From a virus: a stretch of 59,895 nucleotides of DNA. Both the position numbers and the translations under genes were made by a program. The first letter of the stretch is position 1; every line of letters begins with the position of its first letter. The notes below the pieces were generated by a model that was not told the DNA's origin, made no database searches, and worked only from the letters and a program-made list of their open reading frames with translations. Below are positions 33,301 to 42,751 of this stretch, piece after piece. Where the stretch lies: IMG/VR virus record IMGVR_UViG_3300009506_000033, positions 1-59,895 of that record. One strand, written 5' to 3'.

Positions 33301-36300
33301 CTGCCACGCCAGCCTGCGACATAAGTGCCTCAGACTCCTTGGTGGATAGGCCATACAAGGCGGTTTGGCGTTCTGCAACAGCACCGGCCGCAATGGCGTC
33401 CATGACGTCCTGTGCGCTCTGGAAACCCATTCCGAGCAGGCCGTTCTTGAGGCGCTCGAAGGCTGTCTTGACCCGGTCGAAAATCTTGCCGATCATCCCG
33501 TCAGCTGTGAACAGGCCGCTTGTATGGAACTGGAACGCATACGCACGGGCTTCAACAGGGTTCGACTTGATGGCCTCGGCTATCGTCGTACCGCGCTCAC
33601 CATCGAGCTTCGCAGCAACTGCGTCGAGCTTCGTGCGAAGCGGCTGACCTTTGCGTAGCGCCCTGTTGATGATCGTCATCTCGCGCGGGCTAATCAGCCC
33701 CATGCGCTCAGCGCCGTGGAACGCTTCGTGGCGAACTGTAGCGACACCGTCAGCAGTGTTGTATGCGACTTCAAGGACAGACTGCATCTGGCCCTGCGTA
33801 ACACGCATGGTGAACTGCCCTGCGTAGCCCCCTTTGCCATCCGGGGCGACAACCTCTTTGGACACGCGCACATCCATCTCGGGACGGATGCCGAGAATCT
33901 TCTTCACCTCGGCCAGTACATCCTTGAGCTGCACGGCGGCACCTGCAAGCGTTCCTTGTGCCTGATTGCTGGCGTTGAACGCCTTTGACAGCTGTCCTGC
34001 TTGGAACAACTGCATCACCTCGGCGTCTGCACTGTCAGGCATCCCCTCACGGCGATCCAGCAGCTTCTCGGCGGTCGGAAGATTCGCAGGCACAGCTGCG
34101 GTCTTCTCAATCATGTTGTGCAGCATGGTGATATTCGCGTGGGGGTTGCGCTGCTTGTAAACGGCAAGACGCGCACGCATCATCTGGCGGCGACCCTCAT
34201 CACTCCAACGGTCTTTGACCTGAGCAGCCAGTGCATCCGGCACCTTCGCAGTAAACTCGGCTGGCGTCGTAGGCTGTGACTCCACACCAGCCTGAACAGC
34301 ATCCGGCGGGGCGGTGAACGGTGCTGCGGCTTGCTGCTCGACCGGTGCAGCTGCCCTGCGCCCACGCTTCTTGGGCGGCTGCTGAGTGCTTGCAAGGGTG
34401 TCGCGCATACGCTGGAGCGTTGTTTCCACCGGATCGCTTGGGCGAATCTCAAGGCCCAGCTTGAAGGCTGCTGCATTGGCTTGCAGTGCGGTGGGTGTCA
34501 CGCCGCGATCAACAGAGGCCAAGAAGTTTGCAGCTTCCTGCTGTTGCGGTGTCAGTGCGGTGGGCTTTTCAGCGACAGGCGGCTGCTCAGCAACAGGCGG
34601 CTGCTCAGCAACAGGCGGCTGCTCAGCAACAGGCGGCTGCTCAGTCGGTGCCGGTGCGACAACAGGCTCAGCGACGGGTGGCGGAGTCTGAGCCTGCTGC
34701 TCCTGCACCGCGCGCTGGCGTGCTTCTTCCGCGAGACGCAGCAACTCAGGCGAGGCTTGAGGTAGAGGTTCCGCAGCCTTGGTGCGGGCCTCGGCAGGTG
34801 CCGCCTGCTCAGCGGCGGGTGCAGCCGGGGCTACTTCTTGGGTGGTTTCTTGCCCTTGCGTTTGCAAGCCATTGCGCTTCTCCTGAATCAAATTGACGAA
34901 TGCTTCTGCCAGATCGTTGCGGGCGCTGCGGTCGGCAGTGCGCTTGCCAGCGTTCTTCTCGACGTAATTCTGCAAGGCCTCCTCAGTCTGCGAGGATACC
35001 CACCCGATGTCCTGCGGCTTGGCCGGAATGCCTGTGCTCTGCACCAGCGCCGACAACACATCCTTTTTGGTCGTCCGTTCTTCTGGCGTCAGTGTCCGGT
35101 GCGGGCTGGTCAGCGTATCCAGCTCGGTGCTGTGGGTCTGCGCAGCCAGCGCGATGGCTGCTTGGTTGCGCGCGAAAGCTTCCTGAAGCTTCGGTGCGGC
35201 GGCCTGCATCGGGCCTTCGAGCGAAGCGTCCGGCGTCTCAGTTGTCTTGTTGGCTGCGCCGACTGCGGTGTACTGCTGTACCGCCTCGTCATAGGTGATC
35301 TTGCCAGCGGCCAGCGCACGCATGACCTGCTTGGTCTGCTCGGGATCACCCGTGAAGTTGTAGATGTCACGCGCGAGTTTGGTAGTCTCCACGGGGGGCC
35401 GGGCGTCGAATCGCTGCGCCTCGTGCTTGTTGTAAGCCGCGTCGATTTCAGCCTGCTTCTGCTCGGGGGTAATGGCTTCCGGCGCAGCGGCTTGAGCCTC
35501 CTGCGGCGCAGCCTCAGCAGACTGCTGGTATTGCGTCATGTGGTCGCGCAGCGCAGTCAGAGGCTTCAACACGGATGCGTTCTCAGCGTCGCGCTTCTTC
35601 TCCATGTCGGCGATACGCTTCTCGGAAGCACTCACAGCCTTGGCATCAGTCGGGTTGGCGAGGATGGCCGCCTGCTCCTTGGCGATCATTGGGTCGTACT
35701 TCGACTTGACCCCCATCGCACCTTGCAGCTGGTCGTTCAGCTTCGCAATCTGCTTATCGACGCCAGTCGTGACAGCCTTCTCGCCAGCTTTTGCGACCAG
35801 AGCATCACGCTTAGCCTGCGTCGCGCTGATCTTCTCGACAATGCCGTAGATTTTGGTGGCCTGATCCAGCGAATAGCCGCTCTGCACGGCGGCTTGCAGG
35901 ACATTTACCTTGTCGAAAGGGGTCTTCGGCGTGATGGCCTTGGCCAGCACTGCATTCCGCCCGGTCATGCCGAAGTCGGCCATGTGCGGGCGGATGTCGC
36001 CCACCACGTCAGGGTTGTCGGCGAAATGCTGCTCACGCGTCTGAACCAGTTGCTGCTGGCGGCGCGCGGTCATGGCATCGGCAACATCCTTATCCCACTG
36101 CGCTGCGGCCAGTTCTTCAGGATTCGGGATGGGGGCTGGCGGTTTGGCTTCGGGTGCTTTCTTGGACAGTGCACCTGCTGCGCCGCCAAAGACACCGCCG
36201 CCGAGCATACCGCCGATCATCGACTCAAAGTAATCCTGCCGCGCGTTGGCGTCAGTCAGCGACTGGTCGGAACCCCAGCGCTCAGCAACCGACTGGCCCA

Positions 36301-37078
36301 CCTCGGTGGTGCCCTCAATGCCCATACCGGCCAAGGCTGCCTTCGCAGCAGCAACCTTACGGGTGCCTTCGCGCAGGATCGGTTCGCCTGTAATGCCGAG
36401 GTAACGGCCAGCCATGTACGGGAACAGGAGTTCCATCGCGCCAGCAGCGGTTGCGCCAATACCGGCCTTCAGCGGATCGTGAACGCCTGCATCCTGCTGC
36501 ATCTGCTGGATTTGCTGCATCTCGCGGCCAGTGGTGTATGCGCCCATCCCGGCAATACCGGCGTTCTTGACCAGTCCTTCACCTGCCTTAATTGCAGCCT
36601 GCCGCGCAATCGCATCACTGATGCCGCGCGTGAGCAGCATCTTGGCACCAACTTCGCCGATGCCGCCTGTCGCCACGGCCCCGACAATGTCAGGCGCAAA
36701 CGAACCCAGCTGGTACTGGGCATAGTCGAGGAAGTCGCCCAGCCCGTGGACGTTTGAGAACTGGTCGGTCGGCTTCGCCAGCTTCTGCATCTGCGTGCCA
36801 GCTTCTTTCAGCCCTTGCTCACCCCACTGGGTAAGACCCTGAGAGCCGGTGATGTCGCCTGTCCAGCGCGCGAGTGCCGCAGGAATCGCCTTGATGCCTG
36901 CCATGCTCGACGACAGGCCGCGCATGAAGTCGCCCTGCGCGGGTGCCTGCGCGGCTACAGGCTTCAACCCTGCGAGAATCGCGGCAACATCAGGGTCATT
37001 CGCAGCCTGACTGGATGCCGGACTCTGGAATCCAAAGTCAGACATAGCCTTCTGAAACTCGTCATCGGTCAGTGCCAT
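30314..37078 (-). CDS. Giant ejection/polyvalent protein (2254 aa) with HEAFH metalloprotease motif
   Basis: The largest gene. Residues 1-320 have helical and Gly/Ala-rich segments (MIGGMLGGGVFGGAAGAL) like ejected internal proteins. A long helical region and a linker with tandem PPVAEQ repeats (about 812-836) follow. HEAFH at 1117-1121, with Glu1176 as possible third ligand, makes a zinc-peptidase-like centre. The C-terminal 400 residues (FRLYPIMMTELLG, GLGGLPGEQDLEDLIDTI) resemble the large-polyvalent-protein domain LPD38. The protein is probably packaged and delivered into the host. It is the only ejection-protein-sized product here. Confidence 0.75.
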   Translation of the reverse strand: MALTDDEFQKAMSDFGFQSPASSQAANDPDVAAILAGLKPVAAQAPAQGDFMRGLSSSMAGIKAIPAALARWTGDITGSQGLTQWGEQGLKEAGTQMQKLAKPTDQFSNVHGLGDFLDYAQYQLGSFAPDIVGAVATGGIGEVGAKMLLTRGISDAIARQAAIKAGEGLVKNAGIAGMGAYTTGREMQQIQQMQQDAGVHDPLKAGIGATAAGAMELLFPYMAGRYLGITGEPILREGTRKVAAAKAALAGMGIEGTTEVGQSVAERWGSDQSLTDANARQDYFESMIGGMLGGGVFGGAAGALSKKAPEAKPPAPIPNPEELAAAQWDKDVADAMTARRQQQLVQTREQHFADNPDVVGDIRPHMADFGMTGRNAVLAKAITPKTPFDKVNVLQAAVQSGYSLDQATKIYGIVEKISATQAKRDALVAKAGEKAVTTGVDKQIAKLNDQLQGAMGVKSKYDPMIAKEQAAILANPTDAKAVSASEKRIADMEKKRDAENASVLKPLTALRDHMTQYQQSAEAAPQEAQAAAPEAITPEQKQAEIDAAYNKHEAQRFDARPPVETTKLARDIYNFTGDPEQTKQVMRALAAGKITYDEAVQQYTAVGAANKTTETPDASLEGPMQAAAPKLQEAFARNQAAIALAAQTHSTELDTLTSPHRTLTPEERTTKKDVLSALVQSTGIPAKPQDIGWVSSQTEEALQNYVEKNAGKRTADRSARNDLAEAFVNLIQEKRNGLQTQGQETTQEVAPAAPAAEQAAPAEARTKAAEPLPQASPELLRLAEEARQRAVQEQQAQTPPPVAEPVVAPAPTEQPPVAEQPPVAEQPPVAEQPPVAEKPTALTPQQQEAANFLASVDRGVTPTALQANAAAFKLGLEIRPSDPVETTLQRMRDTLASTQQPPKKRGRRAAAPVEQQAAAPFTAPPDAVQAGVESQPTTPAEFTAKVPDALAAQVKDRWSDEGRRQMMRARLAVYKQRNPHANITMLHNMIEKTAAVPANLPTAEKLLDRREGMPDSADAEVMQLFQAGQLSKAFNASNQAQGTLAGAAVQLKDVLAEVKKILGIRPEMDVRVSKEVVAPDGKGGYAGQFTMRVTQGQMQSVLEVAYNTADGVATVRHEAFHGAERMGLISPREMTIINRALRKGQPLRTKLDAVAAKLDGERGTTIAEAIKSNPVEARAYAFQFHTSGLFTADGMIGKIFDRVKTAFERLKNGLLGMGFQSAQDVMDAIAAGAVAERQTALYGLSTKESEALMSQAGVADVIDEPIQGSGEDVLRAAMHDAPMDEFRPLSRLLGAGSTKEAMQTVRDMFDKWGSTSLNLSHMSKGFKLVFDAILDRRSFTDQLISKMREISPKLFQGDYPRRTDPLMVAIAEADHVARQNGKPFDSIAEFSDAIKLPTGADLSEAYEIWKQIRNTVRTGLIYEAVAYKNQLAERFGRDSEAYSQLAAAKDAQVQSAIEGNYTPARRYGDYAVAVYRAGAREEGVLHYIQAPTRLHANALRNDLTAYIKENGLESELEVSPVSNVKPSEKYAYDRMSLFDFLDLAERHNVPVSQKAMESVVKALTDIEDMARNRYMKWEDIPGWSRNISRVVAEFMVNNSTRAASMFHGGRLRDAFAGYALGEEALARRAELSDRFANVNDITFKNELLGKLDPGSANFDPQAQTDLLDYMEWRRLMNAPDVPEGANTIWEADGGSEGKYRDLAGKLLDFTQTTRSNPTANAFRTLASIMFLGGNISSAVVQLMSTPMVTMPFLTQHVSAAEAAATSFRYMKMATSLVAKNSGGIFQNRETFLRNPQMLNDAVKGLSLSDEQISFLRQALEDGTIAESQVYGIFGEASGSIKLYNTKVRQALDVWMAPFRLTEQINRLTAFLAAYDVGQKKGMTGEALYNFSRDTVRQTQGVYGSINLPGAVRSTVGQVLMTFRLYPIMMTELLGRLATSGPEGKRAAAMMLGMLFFAGGLGGLPGEQDLEDLIDTIAMRIFGQPFNSRRWLRTNLKAASEAVTGVDMTGPLLYGMVNGGLNVNMSGRVSLSNLIPGTELLKPGADTGRAAEELLGPVMSEVSGFVKGAGGLAKSAGQALSGQTDLAADTFKKDVINNALPLGLRNIMRGAGEMESGQVQNTRGQMVVPITSVGALAHMIGFSPAQLSADYDSQKSISTISAFMQDTRKGIQDSIVDAVRSGDSEKLASLYEFVSEYNTAHPEMPLNITARSVRQAVNAASIPLSERSLKALPKAWRNTFRDDFSSDFSQEDTGE
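34572..34643 (-). repeat. Tandem 18-bp repeat, four units
   Basis: Four units of GCAACAGGCGGCTGCTCA (the first with one change) encode PPVAEQ repeats in the linker of the 2254-aa protein. Copy number may vary by slippage. Confidence 0.9.
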
Positions 37079-37081
37079 AGT

Positions 37082-38455
37082 TTATTGGCCTGTCATCGAC
37101 GCCAAGACTGCGCTAAGCGCATCACCACCGTTCATGTTCTTTTCTCGCATAAGACGCATCATCGCAATCTGTGCTTGTGCAACCATCTTCGGGTCGACAA
37201 TACCCCTGTCTGCCAACGAGTTGCGCAAGTTGGCATACGCTTGAGGCTGTGTCCAGTCGCCCTTCGCTGTAGTGTTACTACCTTTGGCCGCACTGCCTAC
37301 GGTTTTGAGCAGATTGTTCAGTAGCTCGACTTGTTGTTCAGGCGATGCGCGCTTGAAAATGTCTGACTGCGTCATACGGCCATACGTATTCGAGATGATC
37401 TGTTCAAGAGGTGTAGGTGCATGGCTAATGCGCGCTGCGCTTACCGCTGCGTTAGCGGATAACTCAGAACCGCGTACACGTGCCCAGTTATCCCCTGTCC
37501 CAGCCACGATGGATTGCAGCTCTTTCGGTAGATGGCTGACCTGCCCATACGTCAAGCCAGTGCCGGGGATTACTGTTTGTGCTGCCTGCTGCATGACATC
37601 GCGGGTATTTGCGGCTACTTGGTTCTCCCACCCGCGCCAAGGCCGGTTCGGGTCATACTCGATACGGCTCTGGTCAAACCCTCGAATAATGTCCAGAGGT
37701 GAAGACGAGCGTTCATCAGCCGGGTTATTCCATGTGCCTGCTTGATCGCCGAGAGCTGCCATACGTTTCTGTTCGGGCGACCCCTCATAGCCAGCCTCGA
37801 TGCTTTTGTTGAACGCAATGACATCCGGGTTCGTAACGTCGCCGATGTATGCCTTGTTGAACCCGAGCTGCTGTGCCATGCGCTGCTGGTAAGCCCATTT
37901 ACCATCGTAGTAATCAGGGGCGTCAGGTGCGGGTACGCCTGTCATATCCGGTGTAGGGGGCGTAGAGGATGTAGGCGCAGACGCGCCGCGTCCGGCAGCC
38001 GCACGTGTAGCCGCGCCTGATGCACTCTTGGCGAAATTCACCATCTGCGCATGGGCATAATCCGCATTCGCAGGGAATGCAAGATCACCTGCGCTGTTCG
38101 AGTTACCTGCGCCGGGTACGAGCGATGGCGTGGACACGGTAGCCGCAGGCACAGACACAGGTTTCGACCCATAGCTAAACAAAGGGCCGGGGCTCGGTAG
38201 CGGAGTAGCGTCGCCGGTAATCATGGTCTTCGCCGCCCCAGCGACAGGCCTTAGGGTCGCCTCTGTTGCGCGCCACGGAAGATTAAGCGCATCCCCCATG
38301 ATGCTTCCAGACCCCCGAAGATACATCCCGGCAGCAGCAGGTGCACCACCTTTATCGTAGGCTGCGGAAATATCTTGGCCTATTGACGACGCTACTTTCC
38401 CCAGCGACGTATTTTGCAGCCCGAACATCTTGTACAGATCATCTAGATTAGCCAT
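37082..38455 (-). CDS. Putative internal virion protein, 457 aa
   Basis: An Ala/Pro-rich helical protein. It begins ANLDDLYKMFGLQ and contains GMYLRGSGSIMGD and a low-complexity middle. It directly precedes the giant gene, with which it shares style and composition, so it is probably co-packaged. No enzymatic motif. Confidence 0.6.
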   Translation of the reverse strand: MANLDDLYKMFGLQNTSLGKVASSIGQDISAAYDKGGAPAAAGMYLRGSGSIMGDALNLPWRATEATLRPVAGAAKTMITGDATPLPSPGPLFSYGSKPVSVPAATVSTPSLVPGAGNSNSAGDLAFPANADYAHAQMVNFAKSASGAATRAAAGRGASAPTSSTPPTPDMTGVPAPDAPDYYDGKWAYQQRMAQQLGFNKAYIGDVTNPDVIAFNKSIEAGYEGSPEQKRMAALGDQAGTWNNPADERSSSPLDIIRGFDQSRIEYDPNRPWRGWENQVAANTRDVMQQAAQTVIPGTGLTYGQVSHLPKELQSIVAGTGDNWARVRGSELSANAAVSAARISHAPTPLEQIISNTYGRMTQSDIFKRASPEQQVELLNNLLKTVGSAAKGSNTTAKGDWTQPQAYANLRNSLADRGIVDPKMVAQAQIAMMRLMREKNMNGGDALSAVLASMTGQ

Positions 38456-38469
38456 TGCTATTCCTTAGG

Positions 38470-40599
38470 TTATACCGTTCCACCATTGTAGTTGTAGTTA
38501 TAGTTATGCGTAGTTACATCATCTGTGCGCACGTCATCTGAATGCACCCACGACTCTGAGGTGGTGCCAGCATTGCTGTAGCTGATGCTCTGCGACAGAG
38601 AGCCGTTGAAGCTGCGGCTCGAACTGTTGGTCGACGAGTTGTACGCAACACCCTGCATCGAGGTCTGGTGAGCCTGCGAAGTGCTGTTCGAGTCGCTGAT
38701 CGAGCCGGAAAGGTTGACTGCCGACAGCGCGGCGGCTGCCAGCTGGGAAGCAACCGTAGCGCCCGCGCGCATGGCTTCGATGACGGCATTGAGCTGTGCA
38801 GTCATCGCCGTCAACTCAGCCTTCGCCGCTTCGACCTGAACCTGCGCCTGTGCGATCAGGCGATCTGCCTCAGCCTTGTAGACCTTCGTCTCGGAATCAA
38901 CACGCGAGGCTTCGCCGCCCACCTCTGCGGAGTACGCCTGCACTTCGGACTTGTAGACATCGGCCAGCGCACCGACGCGCTTGGCTTCGCCGTCGACCTG
39001 TTGGGCGAACGCGGCGATCAGCGACTTGTAAACCTCAAGCGGAAGCTCCTGCTCCAGCTTGATGTCCATGTTCTTCAGCGCGATCAAGGCGTCGACATTC
39101 TTGGCGTAGCCGTTGATGACCGAGTTGTAGGCGTCGGACTGGGCCTTGTAGACGTCCACCTTCAGGCCTTCAGCCTTGATCTGGGTTGCGTACTGCTCAT
39201 ACTCGGCAGTCTTCGCCTGAACCTGCGCAACGTAGGCTTCGATGAGCGCGCGGAAGGACTCGATCTTCAGCTTGTTGACGTCGGCCTGAACCTTGACGGC
39301 TTCGAGCTGCGCCTTGTAAATCTCGATGGTGGCCAGTTGCGCGCTGATCTGCTCGTGGTACAGCGCAACCATCTGCTGGTTCAACTCCCCAATGACGCGC
39401 TGCGCCTCAATCTGGGCGCGATACAGCTCGACCTTGCGAGTCTCGGCCTCGATGCGGATGCGGTATACCTGCGCGTCGGCCAGATACGCCTGAATCGACG
39501 CGTTGTAGGACGACACCCGTGCGTTGAACAGGTCAACTGCGATCATGGCAGCAGCCTTGGCCGCCTCGAATGCACGCTGCGCGACAGCGTTCGCGTAGGT
39601 CAGCAGGTCGCCTTCCAGCTTGACCGACTGCTCGATGGCAAAGTGGATGTTGGCCTGCTCCAGTTTGGCCTGCTCGATCATGACTTCGCGCGACAGGGTC
39701 GAGTTTTTGGTTGCCGTTTCCAGCGCCAGCATCTGCGTCTGCGTGACCTGCGCGCCTTGCGGCAGCGTGAATCCACGCGCGCTCCACTGAGCCAGAACCG
39801 TGTCAGTCGCAGCGATCATGTTGATGTTCTCGCGCGCGCGACCGCGTTCCCAGATCGCCTGCTCGACATCCGGCGGCAGACCGGTGGCGGTGCCAGATAC
39901 CCAGTCTTCAAGCCGGTTCTTCAGCAGCGTCATGAGCGCATCGTCAAATGCAGGCTCGACGAAGTTGATGCCTATATCGGGTGCAAGAGGCACTTCACCG
40001 GGCTCGTGCGAGGAGTAGAAGTCGATGAACTCCAGCACAGGCGCATCCGGCAGGACGATGTCGAAAAGCGACGGTGCCGTCGGCAGCGAAATGCTGGGCT
40101 CAGTCGGGTAGAAGATGGCGTCCAGCTCGGGCGAGGCAGGAACTTCTGCGGTCAGCGGGCTGGGCGGAGTCAGGTCGGTATTGACGGCGGGTGCGGCAAC
40201 ATCGAACGTCGGTGCGTCAGCAATTGTCAGGGGGTCAACGGTACCCAGCGTGGGCTCGGCAGGTGCAGTCGGAAACTCCGTCGTCATATCCGGTGCGACA
40301 GGCGAGTCAGGCATCACGAAAGGCGATATGACCGTCGTCGGAACACCTACGTCCACATTGATAGGCGGCAGGTCAGCGATGCTTGCGGCAGCCGTCGACA
40401 GCTGCTCAATGAAATCCTGTGCGACCGTAAATGCTTCAGAGGCATACGACTGGGCCTGTGCCCAGCCCTCCGTAACCAGCTCAGGCGCGACGGAGTCGAA
40501 CGTGGACGCGACGTTGGGTACGCTGGGTACATCGGCAGAACCGGCGGCATCGGGGGTGGGGATACCGCCAGAAAGATAGAGTGGAACATGGTCGGACAT
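38470..40599 (-). CDS. Long coiled-coil virion protein, 709 aa
   Basis: Residues 1-210 are Pro/Thr/Asp-rich and extended. Residues about 230-620 are a nearly unbroken helix with repeated YKAQIEA/LIEAYVAQVQA blocks. The end is Ser/Asn/Tyr-rich (HNYNYNYNGG). This suggests a rod or fibre-like structural component near the tail or ejectosome. The family is not recognised. Confidence 0.65.
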   Translation of the reverse strand: MSDHVPLYLSGGIPTPDAAGSADVPSVPNVASTFDSVAPELVTEGWAQAQSYASEAFTVAQDFIEQLSTAAASIADLPPINVDVGVPTTVISPFVMPDSPVAPDMTTEFPTAPAEPTLGTVDPLTIADAPTFDVAAPAVNTDLTPPSPLTAEVPASPELDAIFYPTEPSISLPTAPSLFDIVLPDAPVLEFIDFYSSHEPGEVPLAPDIGINFVEPAFDDALMTLLKNRLEDWVSGTATGLPPDVEQAIWERGRARENINMIAATDTVLAQWSARGFTLPQGAQVTQTQMLALETATKNSTLSREVMIEQAKLEQANIHFAIEQSVKLEGDLLTYANAVAQRAFEAAKAAAMIAVDLFNARVSSYNASIQAYLADAQVYRIRIEAETRKVELYRAQIEAQRVIGELNQQMVALYHEQISAQLATIEIYKAQLEAVKVQADVNKLKIESFRALIEAYVAQVQAKTAEYEQYATQIKAEGLKVDVYKAQSDAYNSVINGYAKNVDALIALKNMDIKLEQELPLEVYKSLIAAFAQQVDGEAKRVGALADVYKSEVQAYSAEVGGEASRVDSETKVYKAEADRLIAQAQVQVEAAKAELTAMTAQLNAVIEAMRAGATVASQLAAAALSAVNLSGSISDSNSTSQAHQTSMQGVAYNSSTNSSSRSFNGSLSQSISYSNAGTTSESWVHSDDVRTDDVTTHNYNYNYNGGTV

Positions 40600-40634
40600 A
40601 TCAACCCCCGGATACTGTGTGCACTTAGCTTAGA

Positions 40635-41954
40635 TTAGCCTCTACGTCGAGATAATACAACAGGTAGCAGTTCTACAGTATCAAGCTCGAAATCGCTGCC
40701 ATCGACGTTACCGTAACGTACTTGCCAGTAAACAGACGATATACCTTTGATAGTGCTGACTGAGCTAGTTGACAACTTTGTTGCTGCATTATACGGAATT
40801 ACATAGTCTGTACCATCATTACCGTCAGGTATGATACGCAGCGTCATATTGCCATCTGTCTTCTGGCGCACATATGCAGCATATACACGGTTCTCCAGTC
40901 CCGACCCGAAATCGGTAATACCCGAGAGCACATGGGCATCAATGGCCGCGCCTGCATCGACAGCGCCTGCGATCAGGTAAATGCCTGTATCCGAGGCGGC
41001 GAGATACGCGTTGCCCATCTTGCCGAAGCTGTTGAACGGGAAGTTCTGGTATTCGGTCAGGGCCTTGCGACGCGTATTCAGGCAGTACGATACGAACGAG
41101 GGGCTGACCGGCAGGGTGTCGCCAATTGCCTCGACCACGAACAGCGGGATCGTGACATCCATCGTCCCGACGTATTCGCCGTAGCCAGTGGCATCCTCGA
41201 CGAAGAACGGCAGCGTAACGGAGGCTTCGCCGACCTGCCCGGTATAGCCTGAAGCCTCAAGCGCAAAGAGCCTCAGATCAAGCGCTACATCACCGGAGCC
41301 TGCAACCGCTATCGTGCCCTGTACGCTGAGCAGCGGCAGGTCGATAACCATTGTGCCGGTGGGCAGGCCCTCGGCTGCCACGCTGAACAGCGGCAGCGTG
41401 ACGCTGGATGTGCCAAGCTGCTCAACGAGAGCATCAGCCGCGACACTGAACAGCGGCAGCGTTACATCACCGACACCGGTGTCTGCCGCAGCTGCGACGC
41501 TGAATAGCGGCAGGTCAACGCTTGAAACGCCAGCCGAACCTGTGAGTCCTGTACCGGCTGCCGAGAGCATCGGCAGGTCGATTGGCTGCTGGTAGATCGA
41601 CGTGACTGTGCCTGTAACGCCTGAGGCGCTGAGACTGAACGGCGGCAGCGTAACGCTGCCTGTCGCCACAGCTATATCGCTGCCTGCGGCTGTTACGTCA
41701 AAGGGTAGAAGATCGACCGTAAACGATACGGATGGAACGACCGTGCCGATAGGATCAGTTGCACCTATCGAGAACAGCGGCAGCGTGACTGCGCCCCACG
41801 CGGGGTTGACCTCCGATACGTTCGAGACAGGACTGTGCCCAATGAACGAGACAGTCCCCGTACCCGGTACATCGACTACGGGCTGAACGAAGGCTACCGG
41901 TTCGTACCCGGTAAGGGCGAGTGTCGCCTGACCGGGCAGAACGGTGTTAGACAT
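40635..41954 (-). CDS. Repeat-rich tail protein with conserved C-terminal domain, 439 aa
   Basis: Residues about 1-45 carry two PG-rich repeats shared with the fibre proteins. Residues 50-280 are about ten repeats with VTLPLFSVAA strands, probably a beta-solenoid. The last 155 residues (YCLNTRRKALTEYQNFPFNS, DSDFELDTVELLPVVLSRR-like end) match a domain I recall from many phage tail proteins. It is probably structural. Confidence 0.7.
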   Translation of the reverse strand: MSNTVLPGQATLALTGYEPVAFVQPVVDVPGTGTVSFIGHSPVSNVSEVNPAWGAVTLPLFSIGATDPIGTVVPSVSFTVDLLPFDVTAAGSDIAVATGSVTLPPFSLSASGVTGTVTSIYQQPIDLPMLSAAGTGLTGSAGVSSVDLPLFSVAAAADTGVGDVTLPLFSVAADALVEQLGTSSVTLPLFSVAAEGLPTGTMVIDLPLLSVQGTIAVAGSGDVALDLRLFALEASGYTGQVGEASVTLPFFVEDATGYGEYVGTMDVTIPLFVVEAIGDTLPVSPSFVSYCLNTRRKALTEYQNFPFNSFGKMGNAYLAASDTGIYLIAGAVDAGAAIDAHVLSGITDFGSGLENRVYAAYVRQKTDGNMTLRIIPDGNDGTDYVIPYNAATKLSTSSVSTIKGISSVYWQVRYGNVDGSDFELDTVELLPVVLSRRRG

Positions 41955-41965
41955 GGTTCACCCCG

Positions 41966-42739
41966 TTACTGGGCGGGAATACTCGCAGTGAAGCCGGAGA
42001 TGGTCTGCGTCGCCGTCGCCGCGATGGTCGTCGAGCTGAGGTTCAGCTGTGCGCCCGAGGTCGACACTGACCCGTCCATGCGAATCTGGCTCTCCGTCGA
42101 GTCTGCGATGCCGCTGTCAGTAACCGAACCGACAAACCGGAACCAGCCTGCGGTACCGCCTGCAACAGCTGCACCACTCCAAGTCTGGTCGGAACGCTTC
42201 GAGATGCTGCCTGCCGCTGCGTTGTCGAGTTGCAGGCCATTGACTGCGTCAGTGCCGCCAGCCATGTTGCCGTAGGAGGCCGTCATCGTGGTGAGGGTGC
42301 CCGTAACGACAAAGCCGTTGGGGGCCGAGCCTGAGCCGCGCATCGCCGAAATCGTGACGACCGTGCCCGAAGACGTTGCCGTGTACTCAGGGCTGGAGAT
42401 ACCTTTGTTGATTGCCGTAGCGAGGTCGGCAGCGGTCTGGGTCAGAGAGGTGTTGAACGGCACTGGTGCTGCAATGATGTTGACGCCGTTTACAGTGATC
42501 GTGTCGACGGAACCAGATGCGCCAGTTGCCAGCGTTACTGTACCAGTAGCAAGCACTTCAGGTGTATGTGCGCCACTGTTGTCAGTGTATACGCACAACA
42601 GCGTACCGGTAGGCGCAGCATCAGCAGTAGCAGGCTGAGCACCTGAATAAACCAAGATTTTGCCATTCTGCAAGGCATTTTTGAGGGAGCCGTGTTGCAG
42701 CAGGAAGTCACGAAGTGCGGTCGAGATACGAAGTGCCAT
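41966..42739 (-). CDS. Putative minor tail or neck protein, 257 aa
   Basis: The start STALRDFLLQHGSLK and LVYSGAQPATADAA resemble conserved phage structural proteins. Residues about 70-160 form an inserted beta domain (DTITVNGVNI, TAADLATAINKG, GSGSAPNGFVVTGT). No catalytic motif. Confidence 0.65.
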   Translation of the reverse strand: MALRISTALRDFLLQHGSLKNALQNGKILVYSGAQPATADAAPTGTLLCVYTDNSGAHTPEVLATGTVTLATGASGSVDTITVNGVNIIAAPVPFNTSLTQTAADLATAINKGISSPEYTATSSGTVVTISAMRGSGSAPNGFVVTGTLTTMTASYGNMAGGTDAVNGLQLDNAAAGSISKRSDQTWSGAAVAGGTAGWFRFVGSVTDSGIADSTESQIRMDGSVSTSGAQLNLSSTTIAATATQTISGFTASIPAQ

Positions 42740-42751
42740 GTCAGCTCTCCT

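Noticed and set aside
34572-34643. CRISPR-like tandem repeat
   Set aside because: Units are contiguous with no spacers and encode an in-frame protein linker.
34838-36757. Long rightward open frame (639 codons) opposite the giant gene
   Set aside because: It lacks a ribosome binding site, its product is Arg/Leu/Gly-rich low-quality sequence, and it mirrors the codon bias of the real leftward gene.
38668-40638. Rightward open frame (656 codons) opposite the coiled-coil gene
   Set aside because: Same reason: an antisense frame kept open by biased codons of a repetitive protein.
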